From the NCBI GenBank assembly GCA_016874715.1, contig VGTK01000052.1, forward strand, positions 1-32,462: a DNA stretch of 32,462 bases, read 5' to 3'. The DNA comes from Deltaproteobacteria bacterium. Lineage in GTDB: Bacteria > Desulfobacterota > Binatia > UBA12015. Under the pieces are notes generated by a model. It searched no databases, was not told where the DNA came from, and saw only the letters and a list, made by a program, of their open reading frames with translations. Positions 14,074-22,542 of the stretch are shown here, in pieces; position 1 is the stretch's first letter, and every line of letters begins with the position of its first letter. The position numbers and the translations under genes were made by a program.

Positions 14074-15336
14074 ATGAGCAGCTTCGATCTCTCGGTCCGC
14101 TTCTTCCTCCAGCTCGCGCTCGTCCTCGGCGCCTGCCGTGTGGTCGGCCTGCTCGCGCGGCGCGTCGGACAGTCGCAGGTGGTGAGCGAGATGATCACCG
14201 GGGTGCTGCTCGGGCCGTCGCTGCTCGGGCTGCTGCTGCCCGGCGCGCAGGAGTACCTCTTCCCGAAGGAGTCGATGCCGATCCTTTACGCGGTGAGCCA
14301 GGTCGGCCTCGCGCTCTACATGTTCCTCGTCGGGCTCGAGTTCCAGGTCGACCTGATCCGCCGGCGCATGCGCAGCGCCATCAGCGTGTCGCTCGCCGGG
14401 ATCGTGGTCCCGTTCCTCCTGGGCGGCGCGATCGCGACCTTCCTCGCCGAAGACGCGGACTTCTTCTCTCCCGGCGTGAGCCGGACGGAAGCCGTGCTGT
14501 TCCTGGGGGCGTCGATGTCGATCACGGCGTTCCCGATGCTCGCGCGCATCATCCACGAGCGCGGCCTCGCCGGCACGTCGCTCGGTACGCTGGCGCTGGC
14601 CGCGGGCTCGCTCGACGACGCCGCCGCGTGGTGCGTCCTCGCGGTCGTGCTCGCGAGCTTCGCCGGCGACCCGGCCTTCGCGCTGATCGCGATCGGCGGC
14701 GGCCTCGCCTACGCGGTGCTGCTGGTCACCGTCGGACGCCGCCTGCTCGCACCGCTCGGCGCGAGCGTCGAGCGCGCAGGCACGATGTCGAACGGCATCC
14801 TCACGGTCACGCTGATGCTCGTCATGCTGGGCGCGTGGTTCACCGACTGGATCCGCATCTACGCGGTGTTCGGCTCATTCCTGATGGGCGTCGCGATGCC
14901 GCGCGGGCGCTTCGCCGAGGAGGTGACCCGCACGATCGGGCCACTCGTGACGACCTTCCTGCTGCCGCTCTTCTTCGTCTACTCGGGCCTCAACACCCGC
15001 ATCGGGCTGGTCGACAACCCGGCGTTGTGGGGCATCGCGCTCGTCGTCCTGCTGGCCGCGACGCTCGGCAAGGGCGTCGCATGCTGGCTCGCCGCACGGC
15101 TCAACGGCGAGCCGAACGGCGAGGCGCTCGCCATCGGCACGCTGATGAACGCGCGCGGCTTGATGGAGCTGATCATCCTCAACATCGGTCTCGAGCGCGG
15201 CATCATCCAGCCGACGCTGTTCACCATCATGGTGCTCATGGCGATCGTCACGACGCTCGCGGCGACGCCGGTGTTCGAGTGGGTGCACGGTCGCGAGCAC
15301 GCCCGCGCGGGCGACTCGGCGGCGCATCTGGCCTGA
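14074..15336 (+). CDS. CPA2-family cation:proton antiporter (KefB/NapA-like membrane domain)
   Basis: 420 residues from ATG 14074, preferred over an in-frame ATG 42 bases upstream because the extra residues are polar and the helix pattern begins at SFDLSVRFFLQLAL. About twelve membrane helices are present. Family marks include QVVSEMITGVLLGPSLLG (first re-entrant region), LYMFLVGLEF, MSITAFPMLARII and the ion-carrying SLDDAAAW (DD pair), then FSFL-type GSFLMGVAMPR and LMNARGLMELIILNIG. The protein ends after the membrane domain, with no TrkA-N/RCK regulatory domain. The role is exchange of Na+ or K+ for protons. The start ATG overlaps the stop of a 36-codon upstream frame by ATGA. Confidence 0.9.
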   Translation: MSSFDLSVRFFLQLALVLGACRVVGLLARRVGQSQVVSEMITGVLLGPSLLGLLLPGAQEYLFPKESMPILYAVSQVGLALYMFLVGLEFQVDLIRRRMRSAISVSLAGIVVPFLLGGAIATFLAEDADFFSPGVSRTEAVLFLGASMSITAFPMLARIIHERGLAGTSLGTLALAAGSLDDAAAWCVLAVVLASFAGDPAFALIAIGGGLAYAVLLVTVGRRLLAPLGASVERAGTMSNGILTVTLMLVMLGAWFTDWIRIYAVFGSFLMGVAMPRGRFAEEVTRTIGPLVTTFLLPLFFVYSGLNTRIGLVDNPALWGIALVVLLAATLGKGVACWLAARLNGEPNGEALAIGTLMNARGLMELIILNIGLERGIIQPTLFTIMVLMAIVTTLAATPVFEWVHGREHARAGDSAAHLA

Positions 15337-15363
15337 AGAGCGGTCACGGCCGCGACACGGCGT

Positions 15364-15409
15364 CGCGTTGCGCCTGCTGCGCCACACCGGCACGCAACGC
15401 GGCGTTGCG
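15364..15409 (+). other. Alternative hairpins after the antiporter gene
   Basis: cgcgttgcg (15364-15372) can pair with cgcaacgcg (15393-15401); the second arm can instead pair with gcgttgcg (15102-type motif at 15402-15409) to make a compact hairpin. The two folds exclude each other. They lie in the 165-base gap before the Uma2 gene and may end transcription of the antiporter. Confidence 0.45.
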
Positions 15410-15501
15410 GCGGCCGCGGCCGAATGTCGGCTGCGCGCGGGCCGTGAACGCGGCATCGCGATTGCTCCGTCGCACCGCATGAATGTGGTACGCGTCTCGT
15501 C

Positions 15502-16086
15502 ATGGCCGGAGCGTCCCGTCGCGCGACGTACGAGGACCTGATGCAGGTTCCCGACACGAAGGTCGCCGAGATCGTCGACGGCGAGCTGTTCGTCTCGCCG
15601 CGACCGGCCTCGCCGCATGCACACGCCGCCACGCTGCTCGGCGGAGACATCGTCGGGCCGTTCCATCGCGATCCCGGCGCGCCGGGTGCGCCGGGGGGCT
15701 GGTGGATCCTCGTGGAGCCCGAGCTGCACTTCGGCGACGATGTCGTCGTTCCGGACTGGGCCGGCTGGCGGCGCGAGCGGCTGCCGGTGCTGCGCAACGT
15801 GCCGTATTTCGAGCTGGCGCCCGACTGGATCTGCGAGATCGTCTCGCCGTCGACCGCGCGTCTCGACCGCGGCCGCAAGATGCGCGTCTACGCGCGCGAG
15901 GGCGTCGCGCACCTCTGGCTCGTCGATCCACTGGTGCAGACGCTCGAGGTCTACGGCCTCGGCGGCGGTCGGTGGACGCTCGAAGCCGTGCACGCGGCCG
16001 ACGAGGTCGTGCGCGCCGCACCGTTCGACGCGATCGAGCTCGGGCTCGAGCGCTGGTGGCTGCCGGAAGAGCCGCCTGCGCCCTGA
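15502..16086 (+). CDS. Uma2 family (DUF820) putative endonuclease
   Basis: 194 residues. The PD-(D/E)XK-like core is visible: TYEDLMQVPD at the N terminus, EIVDGELFVSPRP with the conserved E-x-hydrophobic-D-G, WWILVEPELHFGDDVVVPDWAGWR carrying the catalytic Glu and Asp (seen in parts EPELHF and VVVPDWAGW), and CEIVSPSTARLDRGRKMRVYAREGVAHLWLVDP in pieces (EIVSPST, DRGRKMRVYA). The later EIVSPST...K block is the family's active-site Glu/Lys. Members are widespread in genomes with many copies and their role is unknown. The gene stands alone just ahead of proS. Confidence 0.88.
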   Translation: MAGASRRATYEDLMQVPDTKVAEIVDGELFVSPRPASPHAHAATLLGGDIVGPFHRDPGAPGAPGGWWILVEPELHFGDDVVVPDWAGWRRERLPVLRNVPYFELAPDWICEIVSPSTARLDRGRKMRVYAREGVAHLWLVDPLVQTLEVYGLGGGRWTLEAVHAADEVVRAAPFDAIELGLERWWLPEEPPAP

Positions 16087-16145
16087 TCGGCCACGCCGGC
16101 GCCCGCTCGCTGGAAAGCGCTGCGGGTGCGAGGTACACGCCTGCG

Positions 16146-17879
16146 GTGCGCTTCACCCAGCTGCTGGTCCCCACCCTGAAGGATGACCCCGCCGACGCCG
16201 AGGTCGTGAGCCACAAGCTGCTCGTGCGCGCCGCGATGATCCGCCAGGTCGCGCGCGGCATCTACGACTACCTGCCGCTCGGCCTGCGCGTGCTGCGCAA
16301 CGTCGAGACCATCGTCCGCGCCGAGCTCGACGCGGCCGGCTGCCAGGAGATCCTGATGCCGGCGGTCTGCCCCGCCGAGCTGTGGCAGGAGAGCGGCCGC
16401 TGGGACCGCTACGGCAAGGAGCTGCTGCGCATCAAGGACAGAAACGAGCGCGACTTCTGCTTCGGTCCGACGCACGAGGAGGTCGTGACCGACATCGTGC
16501 GCAAGACCGTGCGCTCGTACCGCGACCTGCCGAAGAACCTCTACCAGATCCAGACGAAGTTCCGGGACGAGATCCGGCCGCGCTTCGGCCTCATGCGCGG
16601 CCGCGAGTTCCTCATGAAGGACGGCTACTCGTTCCACGCCGACCGCGCCGACTGCGAGCGCGAGTACCGGCACATGTACGAGACCTACGAGCGCATCTTC
16701 GACCGCTGCGGGCTGCGGTTCAGGGCCGTCGAGGCCGACACCGGCGCGATCGGCGGCAGCATGAGCCACGAGTTCCAGGTGCTCGCCGAGTCGGGCGAGG
16801 ACGCGATCGTCGCCTGCACCGGCTGCAGCTACGCGGCCAACGTCGAGAAGGCCGAGCTGCCGCCCGACGCGGGCCACGCGCACGCACAGCAGGCGCAGAG
16901 CCGCGCGATGGAGCGCGTCGCGACGCCGGGCAAGCGCACGATCGAGGAAGTCTCGGGCTTTCTCGGCATGGCGCCGGACCGCTTCATCAAGACGATCGTC
17001 TTCGCCACCGACGACGGCGGTGCCGTCGTCGCACTCGTCCGCGGTGACCACCAGATCTCCGAGGCCAAGCTCAAGCTCGCGCTCGGCGCGCAGTGGGTAG
17101 CCCTCGCCGACGCCGAGACCGTGCACCGCACGACCGGCGCGTCGGTCGGCTTCGCCGGACCGGTGGGGCTCGAGGCGCGCATCGTCGCCGACCACGCGCT
17201 GAACGGCATCCGCGGCGCGGTCACCGGCGCCAACCGCGAGGACGAGCACCTCGTCGGCGTCGAGCACGGACGCGACTTCGGCAAGGGCGTGACCTTCGCC
17301 GACCTCCGTCAAGCGCACGCCGGCGATCCGTGCCCGCGCTGCAGCAAGGGCAGGTTCGAGGAGCACCGCGGGATCGAGGTCGGGCAGGTCTTCTACCTCG
17401 GCACCAAGTACTCGAAGGCGCTCGGCGCGACCTTCCTCGACGCCGGTGGGCAGGAGCACCCGATCGAGATGGGCACCTACGGCATCGGCGTGTCGCGCAC
17501 CGTCGCCGCCGCGGTCGAGCAGAACCACGACAAGGACGGCATCATCTGGCCGCTCGCGCTGTCGCCCTTCCCGGTCGAGGTCGTGCCGACGTCGGTCACC
17601 GACGAGCCGGTCCGCGACGCCGCCGAGAAGCTCCACGGCGACCTTCGCGCCCAGGGCGTGGACGCCCTGATCGACGACCGCGACGAGCGCCCCGGGGTCA
17701 AGTTCAAGGACGCCGACCTGATCGGCTTCACCCTGCGCTTGACGGTCGGACAGAAGGGGCTCGCGAAGGGCGTCGTCGAGCTGCGCGAGCGCCGCGAGAA
17801 GACCAACCACGAGCTGTCCGTGGCCGACGCCGCGGCGCGCGTCGCGCAGCTGGTGCGCGAGTCGGGGCGCATCGCGTGA
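16146..17879 (+). CDS. proS: Proline--tRNA ligase, bacterial type
   Basis: 577 residues from the GTG at 16146 (VRFTQLLVPTLKDDPADAE), the family's standard opening; the frame is open further upstream but overlaps Uma2. Class II motifs are clear: GIYDYLPLGLRVLRN, motif 2 in IQTKFRDEIRPRFGLMRGRE, FLMKDGYSFH, and motif 3 in GTYGIGVSRTVAAAVEQ. The editing insertion domain sits between (about residues 220-400) with GFLGMAPDRFIKTIVF and VALVRGDHQISEAKL. Two CxxC pairs (CTGC, CPRC) flank it. The C-terminal anticodon domain starts near SPFPVEVV. It charges tRNA-Pro in the cytosol. Its TGA overlaps the GTG start of pyrF (GTGA), so the two are translationally coupled. Confidence 0.97.
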   Translation: MRFTQLLVPTLKDDPADAEVVSHKLLVRAAMIRQVARGIYDYLPLGLRVLRNVETIVRAELDAAGCQEILMPAVCPAELWQESGRWDRYGKELLRIKDRNERDFCFGPTHEEVVTDIVRKTVRSYRDLPKNLYQIQTKFRDEIRPRFGLMRGREFLMKDGYSFHADRADCEREYRHMYETYERIFDRCGLRFRAVEADTGAIGGSMSHEFQVLAESGEDAIVACTGCSYAANVEKAELPPDAGHAHAQQAQSRAMERVATPGKRTIEEVSGFLGMAPDRFIKTIVFATDDGGAVVALVRGDHQISEAKLKLALGAQWVALADAETVHRTTGASVGFAGPVGLEARIVADHALNGIRGAVTGANREDEHLVGVEHGRDFGKGVTFADLRQAHAGDPCPRCSKGRFEEHRGIEVGQVFYLGTKYSKALGATFLDAGGQEHPIEMGTYGIGVSRTVAAAVEQNHDKDGIIWPLALSPFPVEVVPTSVTDEPVRDAAEKLHGDLRAQGVDALIDDRDERPGVKFKDADLIGFTLRLTVGQKGLAKGVVELRERREKTNHELSVADAAARVAQLVRESGRIA

Positions 17880-18694
17880 GCCGGGCGCCGCGCGCGACGA
17901 CCTCGCAGAGCGCGGGCGTGCGCTCGCGGCTGATCGTCGGCCTCGACGTCTCGACCGTCCAGGAAGCGACGCAGCTCGTCGGGACGCTGCGCAACGAGGT
18001 GGGCGCGTTCAAGGTCGGAAAGCAGCTCTTCATGAGCGCCGGCCCGGCGGTCGTGCGCATGATCCAGGAGCACGGCGAGCGCGTCTTTCTCGATCTCAAG
18101 TTCCACGACATTCCGCGAACGGTCGCCCGCGCGGGCGTGGAGGCGACGCGGCTCGGCGTGTGGATGTTCAACGTGCACGCCTCGGGCTCGTTCGAGATGA
18201 TGCGGGCCACCGTGGAAGAGGTGGGCTCCGCGTGCCGCAAGGAAGGGCTCGCGAAGCCGAAGATGCTCGCGGTGACGGTGCTCACGAGCCTGTCGCGCGA
18301 CGATCTGAAGCTGGTCGGCGTGCAGGCGGGTCCGGAGTCGCAGGTGGTGCGGCTCGCGCGGCTCGCGCGCGATGCGAAGATGAACGGCGTGGTCGCCTCG
18401 CCGCACGAGATCGCGCGCATCCGCCGCGCGTGCGGCCCCGACTTCCTGATCGTCACGCCCGGCGTGCGGCCCAAGGAAGCGGGCTGGGACGACCAGAAGC
18501 GCGTGATGCCCCCCGCCGAAGCGATCCGCGCCGGCGCCGACTATCTCGTCGTCGCGCGGCCGATCATCCAGGCGAAGGACCCGGTCAAGGCCGCGCGGGA
18601 CATCGTCGCCGAGATGGAGCGTGCGTTCGCGGCGCGGCGGTCCTCGGGTCGCCGGCTCGCGGCCGTGCCGACGGCGACCTCACCCACGTCCTGA
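17876..18694 (+). CDS. pyrF: Orotidine 5'-phosphate decarboxylase
   Basis: 272 residues, starting at a GTG that shares GTGA with the proS stop; a later in-frame GTG at codon 15 would also work. It shows the TIM-barrel OMP decarboxylase signature: IVGLDVSTVQEA, GAFKVGKQLF (catalytic Lys), VFLDLKFHDIPRTV (the DxKxxD set), TVLTSLS, VASPHEIARIR, IVTPGVRP and ADYLVVARPI (phosphate gripper). It turns OMP into UMP, the last step of pyrimidine synthesis. The C-terminal tail after residue 250 is a Ser/Arg/Ala-rich stretch not needed by the family. Slightly longer than the usual 230-240 residues. Confidence 0.96.
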   Translation: MSRAPRATTSQSAGVRSRLIVGLDVSTVQEATQLVGTLRNEVGAFKVGKQLFMSAGPAVVRMIQEHGERVFLDLKFHDIPRTVARAGVEATRLGVWMFNVHASGSFEMMRATVEEVGSACRKEGLAKPKMLAVTVLTSLSRDDLKLVGVQAGPESQVVRLARLARDAKMNGVVASPHEIARIRRACGPDFLIVTPGVRPKEAGWDDQKRVMPPAEAIRAGADYLVVARPIIQAKDPVKAARDIVAEMERAFAARRSSGRRLAAVPTATSPTS

Positions 18695-18721
18695 CGCGCG
18701 CAGCCGCCGGGCCACGAGCCG

Positions 18722-19423
18722 ATGTATCTTCCTCGCCACTTCACCGAGGATCGCACCGAGGTGCTCGCCGAGCTCGTGCGGCGCAATCCGCTCGCGACGC
18801 TGGTGTCGCTCGGCAGCGACGGCCTCGTGGCGACGCACCTGCCGCTGCTGTGGGACGCGGACCCGGCACCGTACGGCACGCTGCGCGGACACTTCGCGCG
18901 CCCCAACCCGCACGCCAGGCTCGCGCCGTCGCCGGTGGACACGCTCGCGATCTTCGGCGGACCGGACGCCTACGTGTCGCCGTCCTGGTATCCGTCGAAG
19001 CACGAGCACGGCAAGGTCGTGCCGACCTGGAACTACGCCGTCGTGCACGCGTACGGCCCGCTGCGGCTGATCGACGACGTCGATTGGCTGCGCGCCCTGG
19101 TCACGCGCCTCACCGATCACGAGGAGGCGGCGTTCGACCGGCCATGGCGCGTGACCGACGCGCCGGCGGACTACGTCGACGCTCTCCTCAAGGGCATCGT
19201 GGGCGTCGAGATCGAGGTCCGGCGGCTCGAAGGGAAGTGGAAGCTCGGACAGAACCGGCCCGATGCCGACCAGGACGGAACGATCGCGGGCCGCGAAGCG
19301 CGCGGCGACGCCGCTTCGCTCGCACTCGCGGCCGCGAAGCGCGCGGCGACGCCGCTTCGCTCGCACTCGCGGCCGCGATGCGCGCCGGACGCCCCGGTCG
19401 CGAGCGCGGCTGAGAGTTCGTGA
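18722..19423 (+). CDS. paiB: PaiB family FMN-binding protein with repeat-derived C-terminal tail
   Basis: 233 residues; relatives end near 205-210. The core is a clear PaiB split-barrel: MYLPRHFTED, PLATLVSLGSDGLVATHLPLL, GHFARPNPHA, AYVSPSWYPSK, KVVPTWNYAVVHAYG, HEEAAFDRPW, GIVGVEIEV, then LEGKWKLGQNRP. PaiB was described in Bacillus as a negative regulator with FMN-binding fold; the actual activity is unclear and it may be a flavin-dependent reductase or transferase. From about residue 190 the frame runs through a 41-bp tandem repeat, adding GREARGDAASLALAAAKRAA and onward, so the tail is very probably junk or a recent extension. A terminator-like hairpin follows the stop. Confidence 0.92.
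   Translation: MYLPRHFTEDRTEVLAELVRRNPLATLVSLGSDGLVATHLPLLWDADPAPYGTLRGHFARPNPHARLAPSPVDTLAIFGGPDAYVSPSWYPSKHEHGKVVPTWNYAVVHAYGPLRLIDDVDWLRALVTRLTDHEEAAFDRPWRVTDAPADYVDALLKGIVGVEIEVRRLEGKWKLGQNRPDADQDGTIAGREARGDAASLALAAAKRAATPLRSHSRPRCAPDAPVASAAESS
19289..19383. repeat. 41-bp tandem repeat (2.3 copies) in the paiB 3' end
   Basis: The unit beginning ggccgcgaagcgcgcggcga occurs at 19289-19329 and again at 19330-19370; a partial third copy (ggccgcgatgcgc) starts at 19371. Each unit has cgaagcg and cgcttcg arms, so each may fold as a hairpin. 41 is not a multiple of 3, so the copies are read in different frames by paiB. Confidence 0.85.
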
Positions 19424-19453
19424 ATCCCCTTCCGGACCGAGCCGGGAGGGGAT
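19424..19453 (+). terminator. Terminator-like hairpin after paiB
   Basis: atccccttccgg (19424-19435) pairs with ccgggaggggat (19442-19453) over 12 positions with one T-G wobble and a 6-base loop. It begins immediately after the paiB stop. No T-run follows. Confidence 0.6.
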
Positions 19454-19510
19454 CGACGGACTCCGACGGACGCGCAGACCTGCGGACCGTGCTGCGGCCC
19501 AGCCGGCCGA

Positions 19511-19550
19511 TTCGCGGCCCGCATCGAGGATTTGCGGCCCGCATCGAGGA
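19511..19550. repeat. 20-bp tandem repeat upstream of the M16 peptidase gene
   Basis: ttcgcggcccgcatcgagga (19511-19530) is followed directly by the same 20-mer with one change (19531-19550). It ends 19 bases before the M16 start at 19570 and so lies in its leader. Confidence 0.8.
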
Positions 19551-19569
19551 CCGGCAAGCTGGCGGGACG

Positions 19570-20946
19570 ATGCGGAAATCGCTGCTCGCTGTGGCCGCGC
19601 TCACTTGCGCGGCATCTCTCCTCCCCGTCCCCGCACCCGCCGCTCAGAAGTACGTCGAGCAGGTCGTCGAGCGCACGCTCGACAACGGCTTCCGGATGCT
19701 GCTGCTCGAGGACCACAAGGCGCCCGTCGCCGTCGTGCAGGTGTGGTACCGCGTCGGCTCGCGCAACGAGCTGCCCGGCATCACCGGGCTGTCGCACATG
19801 CTCGAGCACATGATGTTCAAGGGCACGGCGCGCAACGGCCCCGAGGAGTACTCGCGCATCATCGCGTCGAACGGCGGCAACGAGAACGCGTTCACCAGCG
19901 ACGACGCGACGACCTACTTCGCGACGCTCGCCTCGGACCGGATCGGCGTCGAGGTCGAGCTCGAGGCCGACCGCATGCGCAACCTGGTGCTCTCCGAGCA
20001 GCTCTTCGAACCGGAGCGCCAGGTGGTGACGGAAGAGCGCCGCACGCGCACCGACAACAACCCGATCGCGTTCATGTTCGAGTCGCTGACCGCGGCGACG
20101 TTCCTCGAGCATCCGTACCGGCAGCCCGTGATCGGCTGGCCGACCGACATCGCGGGCTGGAAGCTCTCCGACCTGAAGGCGCACTACGACACGTACTACC
20201 AGCCGAACAACGCGTTCCTCGTCGCGGTCGGCGACTTCGACGCACAGGCGATGGGCGAGCTGGTAGAGAAGCACTTCGGCGGCTACCCGCGCGCCGCCGA
20301 TCCGCCGGCCGTGCGTGCCAAGGAGCCGCCGCCGCGCGGCGAGCGTCGCGTCTCGGTGGAGCGGCCCGCGCGCCTGCCGTTCGTCGCCATGCAGTACGTG
20401 GTGCCGAACCTGCACCATCCCGACGCGCCGGCGCTCGAGATGCTCGAGAGCGTCCTGTCCAACGGCAAGAGCTCGCGCTTCTATCAGCGGCTCGTGCGCG
20501 AGCAGCGCGTCGCCCTCGACGCGGGTGCGAGCTACGCGCGCACCGCGATCGACGACAAGACGTTCACCGTCTCGGCGCAGCCGCAACCGGGCGTCTCGGC
20601 GGAGCAGCTCGAGAAGGCGCTGCTGGCCGAGATCGACGCGATCCAGCAGGCGCCGCCCGCGCAGGACGAGCTGGATCGGGCGCGCGCGCAGGTCGAGGCC
20701 GCCTTCGTGTTCGCGCAGGACTCGATGTTCTACCGTGGCATGCTGCTCGGCACCTACGAGATCGCCGGCGGCTGGCGACAGATCGACGAGTTCCTGCCGG
20801 CCATCGAGAGGGTCACCCCCGCGCAGCTGCAGGAGGTCGCGAAGAAGTATTTGACGGCGCAGAACCGGACCACCGGCGTGCTCGTGCCGCTGCCGACCGA
20901 CGAGTCGGCGCCGCTCGAGCGCATGCCGACGGGACCGATGTCGTGA
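19570..20946 (+). CDS. M16 family zinc peptidase, catalytic subunit, exported
   Basis: 458 residues from ATG 19570, where the signal peptide (KSLLAVAALTCAASLLPVPAPAA) begins; the frame is open upstream through the leader repeats but adds only Arg/Pro-rich sequence. The inverted zinc motif HMLEHMM has His76, Glu79 and His80, and the distal Glu is near residue 155 in VVTEERRTR. This is followed by TYYQPNNAFLVAVGDFD and the second domain with LPFVAMQYVVPNL and RLVREQRVALDAGASY. All catalytic residues are present. It acts in the periplasm on peptides, probably pairing with the next gene product, as in PqqL/YmxG-like and mitochondrial-type M16 dyads. Confidence 0.95.
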   Translation: MRKSLLAVAALTCAASLLPVPAPAAQKYVEQVVERTLDNGFRMLLLEDHKAPVAVVQVWYRVGSRNELPGITGLSHMLEHMMFKGTARNGPEEYSRIIASNGGNENAFTSDDATTYFATLASDRIGVEVELEADRMRNLVLSEQLFEPERQVVTEERRTRTDNNPIAFMFESLTAATFLEHPYRQPVIGWPTDIAGWKLSDLKAHYDTYYQPNNAFLVAVGDFDAQAMGELVEKHFGGYPRAADPPAVRAKEPPPRGERRVSVERPARLPFVAMQYVVPNLHHPDAPALEMLESVLSNGKSSRFYQRLVREQRVALDAGASYARTAIDDKTFTVSAQPQPGVSAEQLEKALLAEIDAIQQAPPAQDELDRARAQVEAAFVFAQDSMFYRGMLLGTYEIAGGWRQIDEFLPAIERVTPAQLQEVAKKYLTAQNRTTGVLVPLPTDESAPLERMPTGPMS

Positions 20947-20960
20947 GGATGGGTCCGAAC

Positions 20961-22391
20961 ATGAATGCCACCTCGCACCACCGGCGTGCCCTCCTCCTCT
21001 CGTGCGCCTGCGTCGCGACCATCGCCGCAGCCGCCTCACCGGCGGCAGGCGCCGCCGGTCCGACGGTCGAGCGCGCGACGCTCGGCAACGGGATCCGCCT
21101 GGTGCTCTCGCAGCAGCGCTCGGTGCCCATCGTCGCGATGAACTGCATCGTCGACGGCGGCGCGCGCGTCGACCCGCCCGGCAAGGCCGGTCTCGCGAGC
21201 CTGACGGGCTCTCTGCTCTCGGAGGGCACGAAGGGTCGCACCTCCGAGGAGATCTCGCGCCTCATCGACTCGCTGGGCGGCTCGTTCGACACCGGCACGT
21301 CGACCGACTGGGTGCTGGCGAGCGCCGCAGTCCTGTCGCGGGACTTCGCGACCGGCGTCGACCTGGTCGCGCGCAGCCTGCGCGAGCCGACCTTCCCGCC
21401 GGACGAGGTCGAGCGGCGCCGCAAGGAGATCCTCGGCGAGCTCGAGGCGGACGAGGACGAGCCGGGGCTGGTCGCGCAGCGAGCGTTTCGCAAGGCGCTG
21501 TTCGGCGATGCGGCGTACGGCTCACCGGTCGACGGCACGCCGGACAGCGTCCGGCAGCTCACGCGCGACGACGTGCTCGCCTACCACCGCGACGAGATCC
21601 AGCCCGCGCGAACGATCTGCGCGGTCGTCGGCGACGTTCCGGTCGCCGAGATGAAGGCCACCCTCGAGCGCCTGCTGGGCGACTGGCAGGGCTCGGGCAA
21701 GCCGCTCACGGCCAAGGGCGCGAGCGCGCCGCGTGCGAGGTCGGTCGTCGTGGACCGTCCGGTGACGCAGGCGAGCATCGTGCTCGGCCAGATCGGCGTC
21801 GCGCGCTCCAACCCCGACTACTTCTCGGTCCTGCTGATGAACTGGGTGCTCGGCGGCGGCGGCTTCAACTCGCGCCTCATGCAGACCATCCGCACGAAGG
21901 GCGGGCTCGCCTACTCCGTCGCGAGCGCGTTCGAGAGCAGCAAGCTGCCGGGCGCGTTCCAGGTCGCCCTGCAGACCAAGGTCGAGAGCGCCGCGGAGGC
22001 GATCCGGCTCGTCCGCGCGGAGATCCGGAAGCTGCACGACGAGGGTGCGACCGATGCCGAGCTCGACGCCGCCAAGGACTACCTGACCGGCAACTTCCCC
22101 CTGCGACTCGACTCGACCGGCAAGCTGGCGGGCTTCCTCGGTCAGATCGAGTACTTCGGGCTCGGTGACGACTACATCGAGCGCTACGCAGAACGCGTGC
22201 GCGCCGTCACGCTGGCCGACGTGAAGAAGGCCGCCGGTACGTACCTGCAGCCCGGAGAGCTGATCCAGGTCGTGGTCGGACCGCAGGCGAAGCTCGCCGA
22301 GCAGGGCATCGCCGCGACCGGCGGTGCGAGCGACGCAGCGGCGAGCGCTGCAGCGCCGGCGCCAGCGCTCGCGGCGCAGCCGGGACGCTGA
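20961..22391 (+). CDS. M16 family protein, non-catalytic partner subunit, exported
   Basis: 476 residues from ATG 20961; an in-frame ATG at 20949 is too close to its GAGG. A signal peptide (RRALLLSCACVATIAAAASPAAGAA) precedes the M16 fold. At the zinc-site position, the HxxEH is replaced by ASLTGS (in KAGLASLTGSLLSEGTKG), so zinc cannot bind. The Arg/Tyr-type substrate pair region is kept (RTKGGLAYSVAS), as is VVGDVPVAEM. This matches the usual inactive partner of an M16 heterodimer. The gene follows the catalytic subunit by 14 bases. The C-terminal tail is Ala/Pro-rich. Confidence 0.94.
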   Translation: MNATSHHRRALLLSCACVATIAAAASPAAGAAGPTVERATLGNGIRLVLSQQRSVPIVAMNCIVDGGARVDPPGKAGLASLTGSLLSEGTKGRTSEEISRLIDSLGGSFDTGTSTDWVLASAAVLSRDFATGVDLVARSLREPTFPPDEVERRRKEILGELEADEDEPGLVAQRAFRKALFGDAAYGSPVDGTPDSVRQLTRDDVLAYHRDEIQPARTICAVVGDVPVAEMKATLERLLGDWQGSGKPLTAKGASAPRARSVVVDRPVTQASIVLGQIGVARSNPDYFSVLLMNWVLGGGGFNSRLMQTIRTKGGLAYSVASAFESSKLPGAFQVALQTKVESAAEAIRLVRAEIRKLHDEGATDAELDAAKDYLTGNFPLRLDSTGKLAGFLGQIEYFGLGDDYIERYAERVRAVTLADVKKAAGTYLQPGELIQVVVGPQAKLAEQGIAATGGASDAAASAAAPAPALAAQPGR

Positions 22392-22433
22392 GCTCTGGCA
22401 GCGGGCGACGACGTCGTCGTACGACGTTACCTG

Positions 22434-22448
22434 GCCCGGTCACCGGGC
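22434..22448 (+). terminator. GC hairpin after the M16 pair
   Basis: gcccgg (22434-22439) and ccgggc (22443-22448) form a short stem with a 3-base loop, 43 bases after the M16 stop. It is preceded by the acgtcgt/acgacgt inverted repeat. Candidate terminator for the M16 operon; no T-run. Confidence 0.4.
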
Positions 22449-22513
22449 TCGACCGTCGCGGCGAACGAGGCGACCCGGTGATGCGCCGACACTGTTCCTG
22501 GAGATAAGTTCCC

Positions 22514-22542
22514 TTGACTCGCTGGAGTCCGGCAATTACGTT
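22514..22542 (+). promoter_or_regulatory. Sigma-70 type promoter for rpoD
   Basis: TTGACT (22514-22519) and TACGTT (22537-22542) are 17 bases apart. The -35 matches five of six consensus bases; the -10 matches three, including the key TA and final T. It is AT-richer than its surroundings and sits ahead of a long rpoD leader. Confidence 0.55.

Noticed and set aside
15502..16086. Uma2 as a marker of a transposon or defence island
   Set aside because: No transposase, inverted repeats or defence genes are nearby; the neighbours are core genes.
19289..19383. A short CRISPR-like array at the paiB end
   Set aside because: The copies are directly adjacent with no unique spacers, so it is a simple tandem repeat.
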